Positions 39,095-46,356 are shown, counted from the stretch's first letter. The stretch: DNA of 64,000 nucleotides from Clostridiaceae bacterium (GCA_009911065.1 QXWR01000001.1:62001-126000); one strand, 5' to 3'. Numbers and translations: made by a program. The notes: a model not told the origin generated them from the sequence alone.

Positions 39095-39514
39095 ATGAGA
39101 AAATACAGTAAAGAACAAAAGGCATATATCGAAGCAAAGAAGGCGCTTGACATTCTGGAATCCCAGGAAAAGAAAATGGAAGCGGATTTCGTTAAATCCC
39201 TGGGAATCGTAAACGAAGACGGTTCCGTTCCTGTCGCAACATGGGCCATCGACGACGACGAAGCCGCCGACAAAGCGATTGAAGATTTTGGAAAGCTGGT
39301 TGAGGAATCCGGGTTATGGGCGAAGCTGGTTGAAGCAAAAGAAACATTCCGCCAGGCGGAAGAAAATCTTGTACAGTATGCGCTTTCACTGATTCCATTT
39401 AAGAAAGAACGCGAAGCGCTGGCGCGTGTGTCGAACGTCTTAAAATACAGACAGAAAATTCTTGACACGGTTCTTCGCCTTGACGCTTCCACGGTAAGCA
39501 TGATAACAAAATAA
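39095..39514 (+). CDS. Unrecognised helical phage protein
   Basis: 139 aa, ATG behind GGAAAGGAAGG, driven by promoter copy 2. Mostly charged helix with coiled-coil tendency at both ends. No family recognised. Its expression should mirror that of the 84-aa protein because the promoters are near-identical. Confidence 0.65.
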   Translation: MRKYSKEQKAYIEAKKALDILESQEKKMEADFVKSLGIVNEDGSVPVATWAIDDDEAADKAIEDFGKLVEESGLWAKLVEAKETFRQAEENLVQYALSLIPFKKEREALARVSNVLKYRQKILDTVLRLDASTVSMITK

Positions 39515-39564
39515 ATTTGCAAGGGCCGGCGGCCTGGCGCCGCTGGCCGGAAAGGAAGGAAAAT

Positions 39565-39789
39565 ATGATTTATAGGGCTTATTGGAAATTGAAGACTTTG
39601 CCGGAATATGTACCGGGGCATTTTGGATATGTGAAAGCGTGTTCAGAATCAGACGCGCGGCGGATAGTGCAAGAAAACCTTGATTCCGCCTATGAAGTGA
39701 CAGAAATAACCGAAGCGGCCGAACACATGATAACGCCGCAAAGTATCACTATAAATTTCAGAAACACAAGTGAATACACCATATTTTAG
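39565..39789 (+). CDS. Unrecognised small phage protein
   Basis: 74 aa from ATG 39565 behind GGAAAGGAAGG; an in-frame start at 39517 lacks a site. Short alpha/beta pattern beginning MIYRAYWKLKTLPEYVPG. Follows the 139-aa gene by 50 nt and precedes a terminator. No family recognised. Confidence 0.6.
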   Translation: MIYRAYWKLKTLPEYVPGHFGYVKACSESDARRIVQENLDSAYEVTEITEAAEHMITPQSITINFRNTSEYTIF

Positions 39790-39812
39790 GCGGCCGGCTG
39801 GCCGTCTTTTTG
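39788..39812 (+). terminator. Terminator after the second small-gene unit
   Basis: CGGCC and GGCCG around a GGCT loop, followed by TCTTTTTG, directly after the 74-aa gene. Confidence 0.65.
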
Positions 39813-39821
39813 ATTTCAGTG

Positions 39822-39878
39822 TTAATCAGAATATATCAGACTTAATCAGAGTATATCAGACTTAATCAGACTTAATAT
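39822..39878. repeat. 20-bp tandem repeats
   Basis: Two full copies of TTAATCAGA(A/G)TATATCAGAC, then partial copies TTAATCAGAC and TTAATATA. Confidence 0.8.
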
Positions 39879-39924
39879 AAGCCCCGTAAAGGGCCTTATT
39901 TCTTTTAGCGGCCGTTTCTTGCCT

Positions 39925-40129
39925 GAACCATTCCGGGGGCTTCCTGGGCCTTCCTAGCGCGTCAGGCGGCCGGAATTTACGCCCAGAGAAGCCGGCGTCG
40001 GAATCCAGAAAATAAAACAGCCCACATACGGCCGTTTTAAGACGTTTTCTTCCGTATGTGGGTATTTCTACACTTGAACCATTCCGGGGGCTTCCTGGGC
40101 TATTCTGGCGCGTCAGGCGGCCGGAATTT
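39925..40129. repeat. 54-bp direct repeat flanking an 11-bp-stem hairpin
   Basis: 39925-39978 and 40076-40129 are identical at about 50 of 54 positions. Between them CCCACATACGG (40021-40031) pairs with CCGTATGTGGG (40052-40062). The 480-nt stretch 39,790-40,273 has no convincing gene. A 117-codon minus-strand frame (40215-39862) runs through the repeats but has no ribosome binding site. Confidence 0.75.
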
Positions 40130-40273
40130 TGCTTCGCATAGCGGCGGCCTGGCGTCCTGGGATTGTAGATTGTACCCCCTTTAAAACCCCCTTCGCCGCC
40201 CATTTTATCACACATTATTTAAACGGTCAAGTGTAATTTTTAAAACATTATTTTACATTTTGAAAACTGCGCT

Positions 40274-41638
40274 TTACTGTTTAGCAAGATATTTTGTGTT
40301 ACTACTGCAAAAACCTGTATATGTAACGCCCTTGATCGTCGTCTGCACATAAAGCCACTTTGTACCGTCAACAAGGGTATAATATCCGTAATTTCTCACG
40401 GTTGTATTATTCGGCATGACGACAAGTTCCGGCTTTCCTTTCCCGGCTCCGGCCCTTAAATAAAGGCTTCCGATCGTCTTATATGCGCCGGCAAGCGTTT
40501 TGTCAAACCCTTTCGCGCTCTCAATCTTCGCCGTAGAAACGGACGGCGCCGGCGCACTGGAAGAACCGGAAGCGGCCTTTCTTGCGTTTCCGCTTACGAC
40601 AATCACGGTATGACCTTTTGTTTTCGTGACTAACACGTCCCCGTCATATACCGGCGTCGCGCTCTGCGATACATAGGAACGCTTGCTTTCAAAAAGGCCG
40701 GTTGCTTTCAGGGACGCCGCTTCGTTTGCCGTGGTAAAGTTTCCGGGATCCTTTCCGGTTGCTTCCTTCACCACTTCACGGACAAGCGAAGAACAATCAC
40801 ATTCAGTTTTAACGGCTGTCATAATGCCGTGTTGCACAACCCCCAGGCGGTTGCCCTGATCGTAGCCGATATTTGCATTGTTACACGCGGCCTTCATCAG
40901 ATCCGCCATTTTTACCGCGTGCGCCGCGGACTTCGGCCGCAAAATATACCACCCTTTAGAGTGGGAATACATTTTTTGCATACTTACTTCACCGGTCAGA
41001 TCGTTTGTTGCGGACGTCTGCTTCTGATCTCCGGCGGCGCCGCCGCTGGCGTTTCCTCTTTCGTCAATTCTTGCACTTCCTACCATGATAGACATATTGA
41101 TTTCCCCTTTCTTTTCTCCGGATCCTGAAAACCGGTTAAAATATTCCTGGCCGTATTCAGCCCGTTTCCTTTTCACCGCGTCAGACTGATCCTTCGGTGC
41201 TTCATATTTTGTCAGCACAAGATCGGACGCTTCTTTCACACTTGACGCTGTTTTTAATGCCATATATACGGGCCTGAAATTTTCTTTTAATTCCTTAACC
41301 ATAAAACGAAGTTGTGTTTCCAAATCTCCGATTGACTTCCCGGCGGATTTTGCATATTCCAGAAGCGCCGCTTTTCGTGTGGGAAAAGTCCATTGTGCCA
41401 AGCCGTAACCGGCGCCGTCATTTACAAAATTTTTATAGGTTCCGTTGTCAACGGCGGCCGTATATTCGGCGTCGGTATAGTTCAGTCGTTTTTCGCATGA
41501 ATTTTGAAGGTTAGTCGGTTCAAGATTGCTTTCCGGGCGAAGGTTTCCCATTTTCCCAGCGGTTCCGTAATCATTGAATCCTTCATCAATCAAAAAGTTC
41601 CAGATTTTTTCCGCGTTGTCTTTTCCTCTTAATGCCAT
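40274..41638 (-). CDS. Modular phage endolysin
   Basis: 454 aa from ATG 41638 behind AAAGAAGG. Three modules: an N-terminal phage-tail-type lysozyme domain (about 1-150; GLAQWTFPTRKAALLEYA), a central amidase/peptidase-like domain (about 175-350) with ECDCSSLVREV and later KGHTVIVVSGN resembling the Cys-His pair of NlpC/CHAP enzymes, and a C-terminal SH3-like wall-binding domain (about 380-454). It degrades peptidoglycan at the end of infection. It lies downstream of three membrane proteins that could act as holins, all on the minus strand. Confidence 0.85.
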   Translation of the reverse strand: MALRGKDNAEKIWNFLIDEGFNDYGTAGKMGNLRPESNLEPTNLQNSCEKRLNYTDAEYTAAVDNGTYKNFVNDGAGYGLAQWTFPTRKAALLEYAKSAGKSIGDLETQLRFMVKELKENFRPVYMALKTASSVKEASDLVLTKYEAPKDQSDAVKRKRAEYGQEYFNRFSGSGEKKGEINMSIMVGSARIDERGNASGGAAGDQKQTSATNDLTGEVSMQKMYSHSKGWYILRPKSAAHAVKMADLMKAACNNANIGYDQGNRLGVVQHGIMTAVKTECDCSSLVREVVKEATGKDPGNFTTANEAASLKATGLFESKRSYVSQSATPVYDGDVLVTKTKGHTVIVVSGNARKAASGSSSAPAPSVSTAKIESAKGFDKTLAGAYKTIGSLYLRAGAGKGKPELVVMPNNTTVRNYGYYTLVDGTKWLYVQTTIKGVTYTGFCSSNTKYLAKQ

Positions 41639-41693
41639 AAAATACCTTCTTTCAGAAAAAGGCGGCCGCCCGTGAAAAGGCGCCGCCCGGTTA

Positions 41694-42062
41694 TTAGCTG
41701 TTAATTCTCTTATTCTCTTTACAAGCCGCTTCGATCTTCGATACGATCCACGCTTCAACGTCGTTGAACTCCCTTTCAAGGATCTTCAACGTGCGTTCGT
41801 TCATCATGGAAAGCGCGGTTTTGACGGATTTTTCCATCGCTTCACGCTGTTTTTCTTCCGTGAAGGTTCCGTCTTTCCGCAACTGATCCGCGAACGTCTG
41901 GTTCGTCTGATCCACGGCGTCCAGGACGATTCCGACGGCTTCTTCAATCTTGCTTCCTTCCGTCTTCGTGCGGACATACTGAACCACGGCGCCGACGACG
42001 ATCGGGATCGCCGGAATCAGTACGGTATTGACAATAGTTTCAAGCAAATTCTGTAAATCCAT
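41694..42062 (-). CDS. LLH-type phage holin-like protein
   Basis: 122 aa from ATG 42062, with GAAGGGAG 9 nt upstream. One N-terminal membrane segment (about residues 11-26, PAIPIVVGAVVQYV) followed by a long charged helix. This fits Phage_holin_6_1/LLH proteins. It is immediately upstream of the endolysin. Confidence 0.75.
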   Translation of the reverse strand: MDLQNLLETIVNTVLIPAIPIVVGAVVQYVRTKTEGSKIEEAVGIVLDAVDQTNQTFADQLRKDGTFTEEKQREAMEKSVKTALSMMNERTLKILEREFNDVEAWIVSKIEAACKENKRINS

Positions 42063-42078
42063 TTTTAAAATCTCCCTT

Positions 42079-42396
42079 CTAATACGTTTCCTGAATGTCT
42101 TCATTCATCGCGCTTTCAAACTGTTCTTCCGCCGGCGCCGCGTCAAGTCCGGCTTTCTGGTATGCCTTGCGAAGTTTGATCGCATTTTCCGCCTTCGCCT
42201 TGTTGTAATAAAACGCCCTGGCGATTGCATAGCCGCCCCAGCATACCGGAATCACATAACAGAAGAACGTCACGTCAAGCCCTTTCCAGGTGAAAAACAG
42301 TCCGAAGGCGGTAATGATCCAACATTCGATTTTTGCTTCCGTCAGGATTTTCTTTGAAAACTCCGGCGGCCGCTTCCTTCTGCGTCTTCTTCTCAC
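42079..42396 (-). CDS. Two-helix membrane protein of the lysis module
   Basis: 105 aa from GTG 42396 behind AAAGGAG; longer in-frame starts would add an Arg-rich leader with no site. Basic N-terminus RRRRRRKRPPEFSKK, then two hydrophobic helices (about 27-46 and 50-68) and a charged tail. The position between the XhlA-like and LLH-like genes suggests a second holin or antiholin. Confidence 0.6.
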   Translation of the reverse strand: MRRRRRRKRPPEFSKKILTEAKIECWIITAFGLFFTWKGLDVTFFCYVIPVCWGGYAIARAFYYNKAKAENAIKLRKAYQKAGLDAAPAEEQFESAMNEDIQETY

Positions 42397-42413
42397 GTTT
42401 CCCGGCTCCTTTC

Positions 42414-42680
42414 TTAAACTCCGGCGCCCATGCGAATAGCGAAGACGACGGCGCCGACGACGATTGTTATAATAGTGGCGGCAATCGTCCGCGTCAGCCA
42501 CTTATTCGCGTCTTCCAGATCTGAAATTCTCTTTTCCGCGTCCTGAACGTCGTCTTTTAACTGAATGATGTCTTTTTCGTTTTCATAGGTCTTCGCTTTC
42601 GCGTTGTTGTAGCCGTCAAGTTTTCCTTCAATCGCAATCAGACGATCAAGAACTTCCCTTTCAAAAGATAATTCCGACAT
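42414..42680 (-). CDS. XhlA-like haemolysin family protein
   Basis: 88 aa from ATG 42680 behind AAAGGGGG. N-terminal coiled coil (about 5-60, with repeated I/L and K/E/D heptads) and one C-terminal membrane helix ATIITIVVGAVVFAI. This layout matches XhlA, which works with a holin in PBSX-type lysis. First gene of the lysis module after the DGR reverse transcriptase. Confidence 0.8.
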   Translation of the reverse strand: MSELSFEREVLDRLIAIEGKLDGYNNAKAKTYENEKDIIQLKDDVQDAEKRISDLEDANKWLTRTIAATIITIVVGAVVFAIRMGAGV

Positions 42681-42734
42681 AGACAAGCCCCCTTTCTTAA
42701 AATTTAGACAATAAAAAATAACCGGCCTATCCGG

Positions 42735-43859
42735 TTACAAATTGTTGAATATTCGGAAGGAAAATTCGTCTATAATTTTTCTTAGCAGATTTCCGGCCGT
42801 GAAATGCTGTATCAGGCCGAAATAACTTTGCATTGTATTATTGACCTTTTCAAAGGTTATCTTCCCAGCTTCAAAAAGTCCTTTTATAAACTTCATGCGG
42901 CGGAACATACGCTTTCGCGTACTCTTTCGCATAACGATCTTTTTCGCCGTGATCTGCGCCCCGACGAACGTAACCGGAAGCCAGGCCGGGCGAATACAGG
43001 TCTTTTTATTTAATTCAAGGTGAAGTTCTTCGTCAAGGAACCGTTCGATCTCCGCCAGTATTTGAAACAATTCGTTTTTATCCGGCCAAAGAATAATAAT
43101 GTCGTCCATGTACCGGATATAATAACGGATATGTAAATCATGTTTGCAAAACTGATCTAATTCGTTTAAGTAAATATTAGCGAACATTTGAGAAGTCAAG
43201 TTCCCGATCGGCATACCCCTATTGTAAATCCAGTCTTCTTGTTTGCATAATTCCGGTTGCACGCCAGCCGGAAGGCCGAAGGCCGTGTCTTCACAATTTA
43301 TCAGTTTATACAGATCCCGAAGAATAAGTTCGTCTTTTATGTGCCTTGAAAGAATCTTCATCAGGACTTCATGATCCACGCGGTAAAAATATTTTGCTAT
43401 ATCCAATTTAAGCACATACCACTTTTTAGAACTCCTGGAAGCCTTACGAAGCCACGTTTGAAGCTGTTCCCTCGCCTTTGTGATTCCCTTCCCGACGCGG
43501 CAACCGTAACTATGCGTTATGAACTGCCGGTCAAACAACGGGTTTAATTTCTGGTAATACGCCCATTGTACGACGCGATCGGGATATGATAAAGCCATGA
43601 CGATCCGCGGCTTCGGTTCAAAGATTTTCTTCTTTCGGTACTTCCCTACATGATAGGACGATTCCAGGGGATTTCCCGGAACCCCGTCTTTCGGGAAATA
43701 GGTTAGTTTGTTATGAAGATCGATCAATTCGTCTTCCCTATGCGCTTCAAAGGCAAGATTTTCGTCGCGGTAATGTTTACTTTGCGAAGCGTTTTTATGC
43801 CCTTCCAGCAAGTTTCCGAAGTCGATCACTTCTTTGTGTGTCACATCGAAAGTTTTCAA
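42735..43859 (-). CDS. DGR reverse transcriptase
   Basis: 374 aa, TTG start at 43859 with AAAGGG about 9 nt upstream. The catalytic motif A is seen as KLDIAKYF (Asp153) and motif C as YMDD (250-253). The motif before it reads GNLTSQ (219-224), the DGR-specific form [LIV]GxxxSQ of the QGxxxSP box of retroviral enzymes. KPRIVMALSYPDRVVQWA is the early RT block. It copies the TR-containing RNA into cDNA with random incorporation at adenines. It is 258 nt downstream of TR on the same strand. No maturase or endonuclease domain is present, which argues against a group II intron. Confidence 0.95.
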   Translation of the reverse strand: MKTFDVTHKEVIDFGNLLEGHKNASQSKHYRDENLAFEAHREDELIDLHNKLTYFPKDGVPGNPLESSYHVGKYRKKKIFEPKPRIVMALSYPDRVVQWAYYQKLNPLFDRQFITHSYGCRVGKGITKAREQLQTWLRKASRSSKKWYVLKLDIAKYFYRVDHEVLMKILSRHIKDELILRDLYKLINCEDTAFGLPAGVQPELCKQEDWIYNRGMPIGNLTSQMFANIYLNELDQFCKHDLHIRYYIRYMDDIIILWPDKNELFQILAEIERFLDEELHLELNKKTCIRPAWLPVTFVGAQITAKKIVMRKSTRKRMFRRMKFIKGLFEAGKITFEKVNNTMQSYFGLIQHFTAGNLLRKIIDEFSFRIFNNL

Positions 43860-43884
43860 TAGCCTTTTCCCTTTCTATGTTTTA

Positions 43885-43908
43885 CCGTCTGTATGCCAGT
43901 ACAGACGG
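43885..43908 (-). other. Perfect hairpin in the DGR spacer
   Basis: Stem CCGTCTGTA/TACAGACGG with loop TGCCAG, ending 26 nt before the RT start codon. It may shape the template RNA or regulate RT translation. Confidence 0.6.
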
Positions 43909-44117
43909 GACTTGCGCCCAGGCTTTCGGCCGAAGGCGCGGCGCTATCCGTTACACCCTTCTAGCCCTTCCCTTTCAGCCCTGGCCGGCTTCTAGTTCGG
44001 TACTAACTGCATTGATAGCGGCGTCAATTCTTCTGGCTTCGCCAGAACGGGGATAGATCCCTTTCCCTTTCATGCACTGTGAAAAGTCCGTAAACTTTCC
44101 CGTCTGGCTCAAAGGGT

Positions 44118-44234
44118 AAGCGGAAAAGAAGCCGATGTTCGTGTTCACGTTCGACCGGACGTTGTTCAAATTCAACGCGGAAGGCCCAGAATTCGACGTG
44201 TTGTTGTAACTGGCGCCCACGATCGGCAAGCGTT
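44118..44234 (-). repeat. DGR template repeat (TR)
   Basis: 117 bp matching VR (44781-44897) end to end without gaps. On the coding (minus) strand it has 26 adenines; 15 are substituted in VR. The other 91 positions are identical. Many codons are AAC/AAT, as expected of a template tuned for adenine mutagenesis. Similarity may extend one more base (44117), also an adenine change. Confidence 0.97.
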
Positions 44235-44259
44235 ATTTGACCTATTCCCACCGGGAATA

Positions 44260-44685
44260 TTATTTCCCGTTTGTTGTGCTGGTTTCCTTTTGTGACTTGA
44301 TCCAGCCGCCCAGAAGCCGTCCTATTTCATTAAGCCTTTCGGAAATCAACTGATAACGCTTTTCATCAATAAATCTCATATCATACGAAAGATCGTTAAA
44401 AAGCCGAAGAAGTTCAAGCTGGACGTCGGCGTCTTGAAGCGTAGTCTTTTTGTAATACTTCTTTTGCGCCGTGATAATGTAAATCAGGAATTGAAATAAA
44501 CATTTCTTATAGTCCGAAACAAACCCCAGCTTTTCACTCCTGGGATATTTCACCCACGAAGTATATAAATATTTCATAGCGTCTTTCGCTTTCTGCAATA
44601 TAATCAAGCCGCTTCTTTGATCCCGTCCTTCGTCGGTTTCAGGATTGCCGCGCGGCCGATCATCATATCTTCTTTGTTGTCCCAC
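44260..44685 (-). CDS. avd: DGR accessory protein, Avd-like four-helix bundle
   Basis: 141 aa from GTG 44685, supported by AAAGGA 9 nt upstream. The helical core from about residue 33 has Avd-type motifs: AMKYLYTSWVKYPRSEKL, FLIYIITAQKKYYKKTTLQD and the C-terminal DEKRYQLISERLNEIGRLLG followed by GWIK. In known DGRs Avd forms a positively charged pentamer that binds RT and the template RNA. The first ~30 residues are polar and disordered-looking. It lies between the target gene and TR, the usual order. Confidence 0.85.
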   Translation of the reverse strand: MGQQRRYDDRPRGNPETDEGRDQRSGLIILQKAKDAMKYLYTSWVKYPRSEKLGFVSDYKKCLFQFLIYIITAQKKYYKKTTLQDADVQLELLRLFNDLSYDMRFIDEKRYQLISERLNEIGRLLGGWIKSQKETSTTNGK

Positions 44686-44716
44686 TTTTCAGGTTCCTTT
44701 CTGTTTCCAAAAACAA

Positions 44717-44738
44717 AGGGGCTACTATCGTAGCCCCT
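44717..44738 (-). other. DGR target-site hairpin after VR (also a possible terminator)
   Basis: Perfect 9-bp stem AGGGGCTAC/GTAGCCCCT with a 4-nt loop, which reads GATA on the coding strand. Known DGR target-recognition cruciforms have 7-10 bp stems and GRNA loops shortly 3' of VR; GATA fits. It lies 42 nt from the VR end. On the coding strand TTTGTTTTT follows the stem, so it may also terminate the target-gene transcript. Confidence 0.75.
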
Positions 44739-44754
44739 AACAGATTTACAGTTT

Positions 44755-45813
44755 TCAGATTACAGATTTCAACTCCATAAAAGCGGAAAAGAAGCCGAGG
44801 CACGTGTACACGTGCGACCGGACGTAGCTCAAAGCCAACGCGGAAGGCCCAGAATACGACGTGCTGATGCAACCGGCGCCCACGAACGGCAAGCGTTCGC
44901 CTTCGGTATTGATCCAGAATCCGCCGCTATGCGTTACGCCAGCTTTCGGCGCAAGCATTAACTCATACAGAATTTCGGGGATCGTCACGCCGGAAGCGGC
45001 GGCCAGGTTTCCAAAATTCGACGTGCTGTTTGTTCCGGCTCCGCCCGTTGCGGTTGCGATCTTGAGATCCTTTGTGTATTTCAGTGTTCCGGCCGTTCCA
45101 GGCTCCACAAGTGCGCCCGTGGGAAGAATAGCCTTCCAGTAAGTGCTTGTGTCCGTGTGCGCGACCTGTTTCGCGGCCAGGTTCCCGACGAAGATCTGAA
45201 TTTCTCCGTCCTTAATACGCATACCGGAACCCCATTTCCAGACGTTTCCCACCCAGTCGGCGATTCCGTTCCTTGTCCCGTCATGGAACCACGTCGCCGG
45301 GCCGGATCCCGTCGCCGTCCTGGTTGTGCGCCGTCCGCCGCTTCCGTCGCTTTCGTCTGCGGTCTGCTCTCCGGCTTCGTATGTGTGGGAATGACTTTTC
45401 CCGTACTGCGTATTTCCGCGCGGAACAAAACCGCTTTTATAGATTAAGTGGTTAATGACAGCGCGTTCGGGAATACTCATCAGGTGGAAGCCGGCGCCCT
45501 TTGCATTACAAGCCGCGTGTGAAGCGTCATAGTCAATCACCGCCGCCGGATCCATGCCGGGCCAGGAATAGGCGCGGCCGTTGATGATACAGTTTAAAAA
45601 CTTACTCATAAAGAACCGCTTGTATTCCACATCATCGACAACGAAGGCGGAATGTGTCTTCTGGCTTCCGCCTTCGTACAACTGCGCGTTTGTGCGCTTG
45701 TTGATCGGGATCATGAAGGAAGGAAGATTCGCGTTATCCTGGATCACGGTACACCCGAAGCCGGTCAACCCTTCCGTTGCAAATTTTAAGCTGTCAAAAT
45801 TGTAACTTTTCAT
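44755..45813 (-). CDS. DGR target: variable tail/receptor-binding protein with FGE/C-type-lectin-like fold
   Basis: 352 aa from ATG 45813, with AAAGAAGG 11 nt upstream; the codon overlaps the stop of the previous gene. The middle contains GTRNGIADWVGNVWKWG, the landmark of formylglycine-generating-enzyme/C-type-lectin folds used by DGR targets. The C-terminal 40 residues (306-345) are encoded by VR. Compared with TR, 13 codons change, nine of them Asn, to F, G, C, I, S, Y, A, H or L, while scaffold residues such as SGPSAL and GFFSA stay fixed. It sits after the tail genes and is likely the phage adhesin tip. Confidence 0.92.
   Translation of the reverse strand: MKSYNFDSLKFATEGLTGFGCTVIQDNANLPSFMIPINKRTNAQLYEGGSQKTHSAFVVDDVEYKRFFMSKFLNCIINGRAYSWPGMDPAAVIDYDASHAACNAKGAGFHLMSIPERAVINHLIYKSGFVPRGNTQYGKSHSHTYEAGEQTADESDGSGGRRTTRTATGSGPATWFHDGTRNGIADWVGNVWKWGSGMRIKDGEIQIFVGNLAAKQVAHTDTSTYWKAILPTGALVEPGTAGTLKYTKDLKIATATGGAGTNSTSNFGNLAAASGVTIPEILYELMLAPKAGVTHSGGFWINTEGERLPFVGAGCISTSYSGPSALALSYVRSHVYTCLGFFSAFMELKSVI
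44781..44897 (-). repeat. DGR variable repeat (VR)
   Basis: 117 bp at the 3' end of the target gene. All 15 differences from TR fall on TR adenines (read as A on the coding strand), and the outcomes include G, C and T. The A-specific pattern indicates at least one round of mutagenic retrohoming since divergence from TR. Confidence 0.97.
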
Positions 45814-45814
45814 T

Positions 45815-46189
45815 TTAGAATACACCTTCTTTCAGGGCGAACAAAGTCACTGTCACATTCTCCATAGAAAACGGAAGCGGTTCGCGTTTTGTGATTGTTT
45901 TGTTGAAATATACGGCTCCGGTGTCGTCGTCCTCTGCCGGCTCCACATAATCAGGATTCGGAACTTCCGTTTCGTCGTATTTCCTGGCCGGAATGTCTAC
46001 CTGGGCCACGTAATAGGCGCCGGCGCCGGTATTCAGGCGCCCGAAGGCGTCCGAAGTAATGTCGATATGGACGTCGTGATCCGCTTCACTCTTTTTCAGA
46101 TTCAGCATGATCTGATCGTCGAAATTGATCCAGGTTCCCGATTCTTCATAGTGAATCTTCGGGCCTTCGTTTGCTTCGATAATTTTCAT
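45815..46189 (-). CDS. Small tail-fibre-region protein
   Basis: 124 aa, ATG 46189 overlapping the previous stop by 4 nt (ATGA). Beta-rich, acidic, no membrane segment. No family recognised. It is the gene directly before the DGR target and overlaps its start, so it may be a chaperone or connector for the variable protein. Confidence 0.65.
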   Translation of the reverse strand: MKIIEANEGPKIHYEESGTWINFDDQIMLNLKKSEADHDVHIDITSDAFGRLNTGAGAYYVAQVDIPARKYDETEVPNPDYVEPAEDDDTGAVYFNKTITKREPLPFSMENVTVTLFALKEGVF

Positions 46190-46356
46190 CGCGTTATACC
46201 TACCTCTCTTTTTACTTCGTTCATTCTGGCGTTGATTTCCTCTGCATACTCCCGATTCAGCCGATCGGAATTTTCAGGGGAACCGCCGCCAAACTGCCGT
46301 AAAATATTAGCTTCCTGGGCGCGTCGTTCGTCTGATTTAACAATTATGCCAACCAT
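46186..46356 (-). CDS. 56-aa protein in the tail-fibre operon
   Basis: ATG 46356 behind GGGGGC gives MVGIIVKSDERRAQEA and ends at 46186, overlapping both neighbours (TAATG upstream, ATGA downstream). Helical, highly charged. Short genes of this kind lie beside tail-fibre genes in many phages. Function unknown. Confidence 0.6.
   Translation of the reverse strand: MVGIIVKSDERRAQEANILRQFGGGSPENSDRLNREYAEEINARMNEVKREVGITR

Larger units (their letters stand above)
43860..44259 (-). ncRNA. DGR template RNA region (TR plus structured spacer)
   Basis: The interval between the Avd-like stop and the RT start contains TR and a 258-nt spacer. The spacer holds a perfect 9-bp hairpin CCGTCTGTA/TACAGACGG (43885-43908) and several GC-rich stems such as GCGCC/GGCGC. 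In the Bordetella phage DGR the region 3' of TR folds and binds the RT-Avd complex for self-primed cDNA synthesis; the same role is inferred here. A frame across TR (44229-43975) encodes a TR-like lectin C-terminus but has no start site and is probably a relic. Confidence 0.65.

Noticed and set aside
39862..40215. 117-codon minus-strand frame over the direct repeats
   Set aside because: No ribosome binding site and no recognised family. The frame reads through two DNA repeats, so it is probably spurious.
42735..43859. Group II intron or retron as source of the reverse transcriptase
   Set aside because: No maturase or endonuclease domain, no intron domain V/VI hairpin and no retron msr/msd pattern. 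The adjacent TR/VR pair, Avd and GNLTSQ motif fit a DGR.
43905..43975. tRNA-like sequence on the minus strand of the DGR spacer
   Set aside because: D-arm-like and T-arm-like stretches occur, but there is no 7-bp acceptor stem and no proper anticodon arm. Treated as structured spacer RNA.
45000..45050. A TR-like patch inside the target gene encoding NSTSNFG, close to the TR-encoded NNTSNSG
   Set aside because: Only about 11 identical bases in a row, with indels beyond them. Too short to call a second repeat; may be chance or an old duplication.
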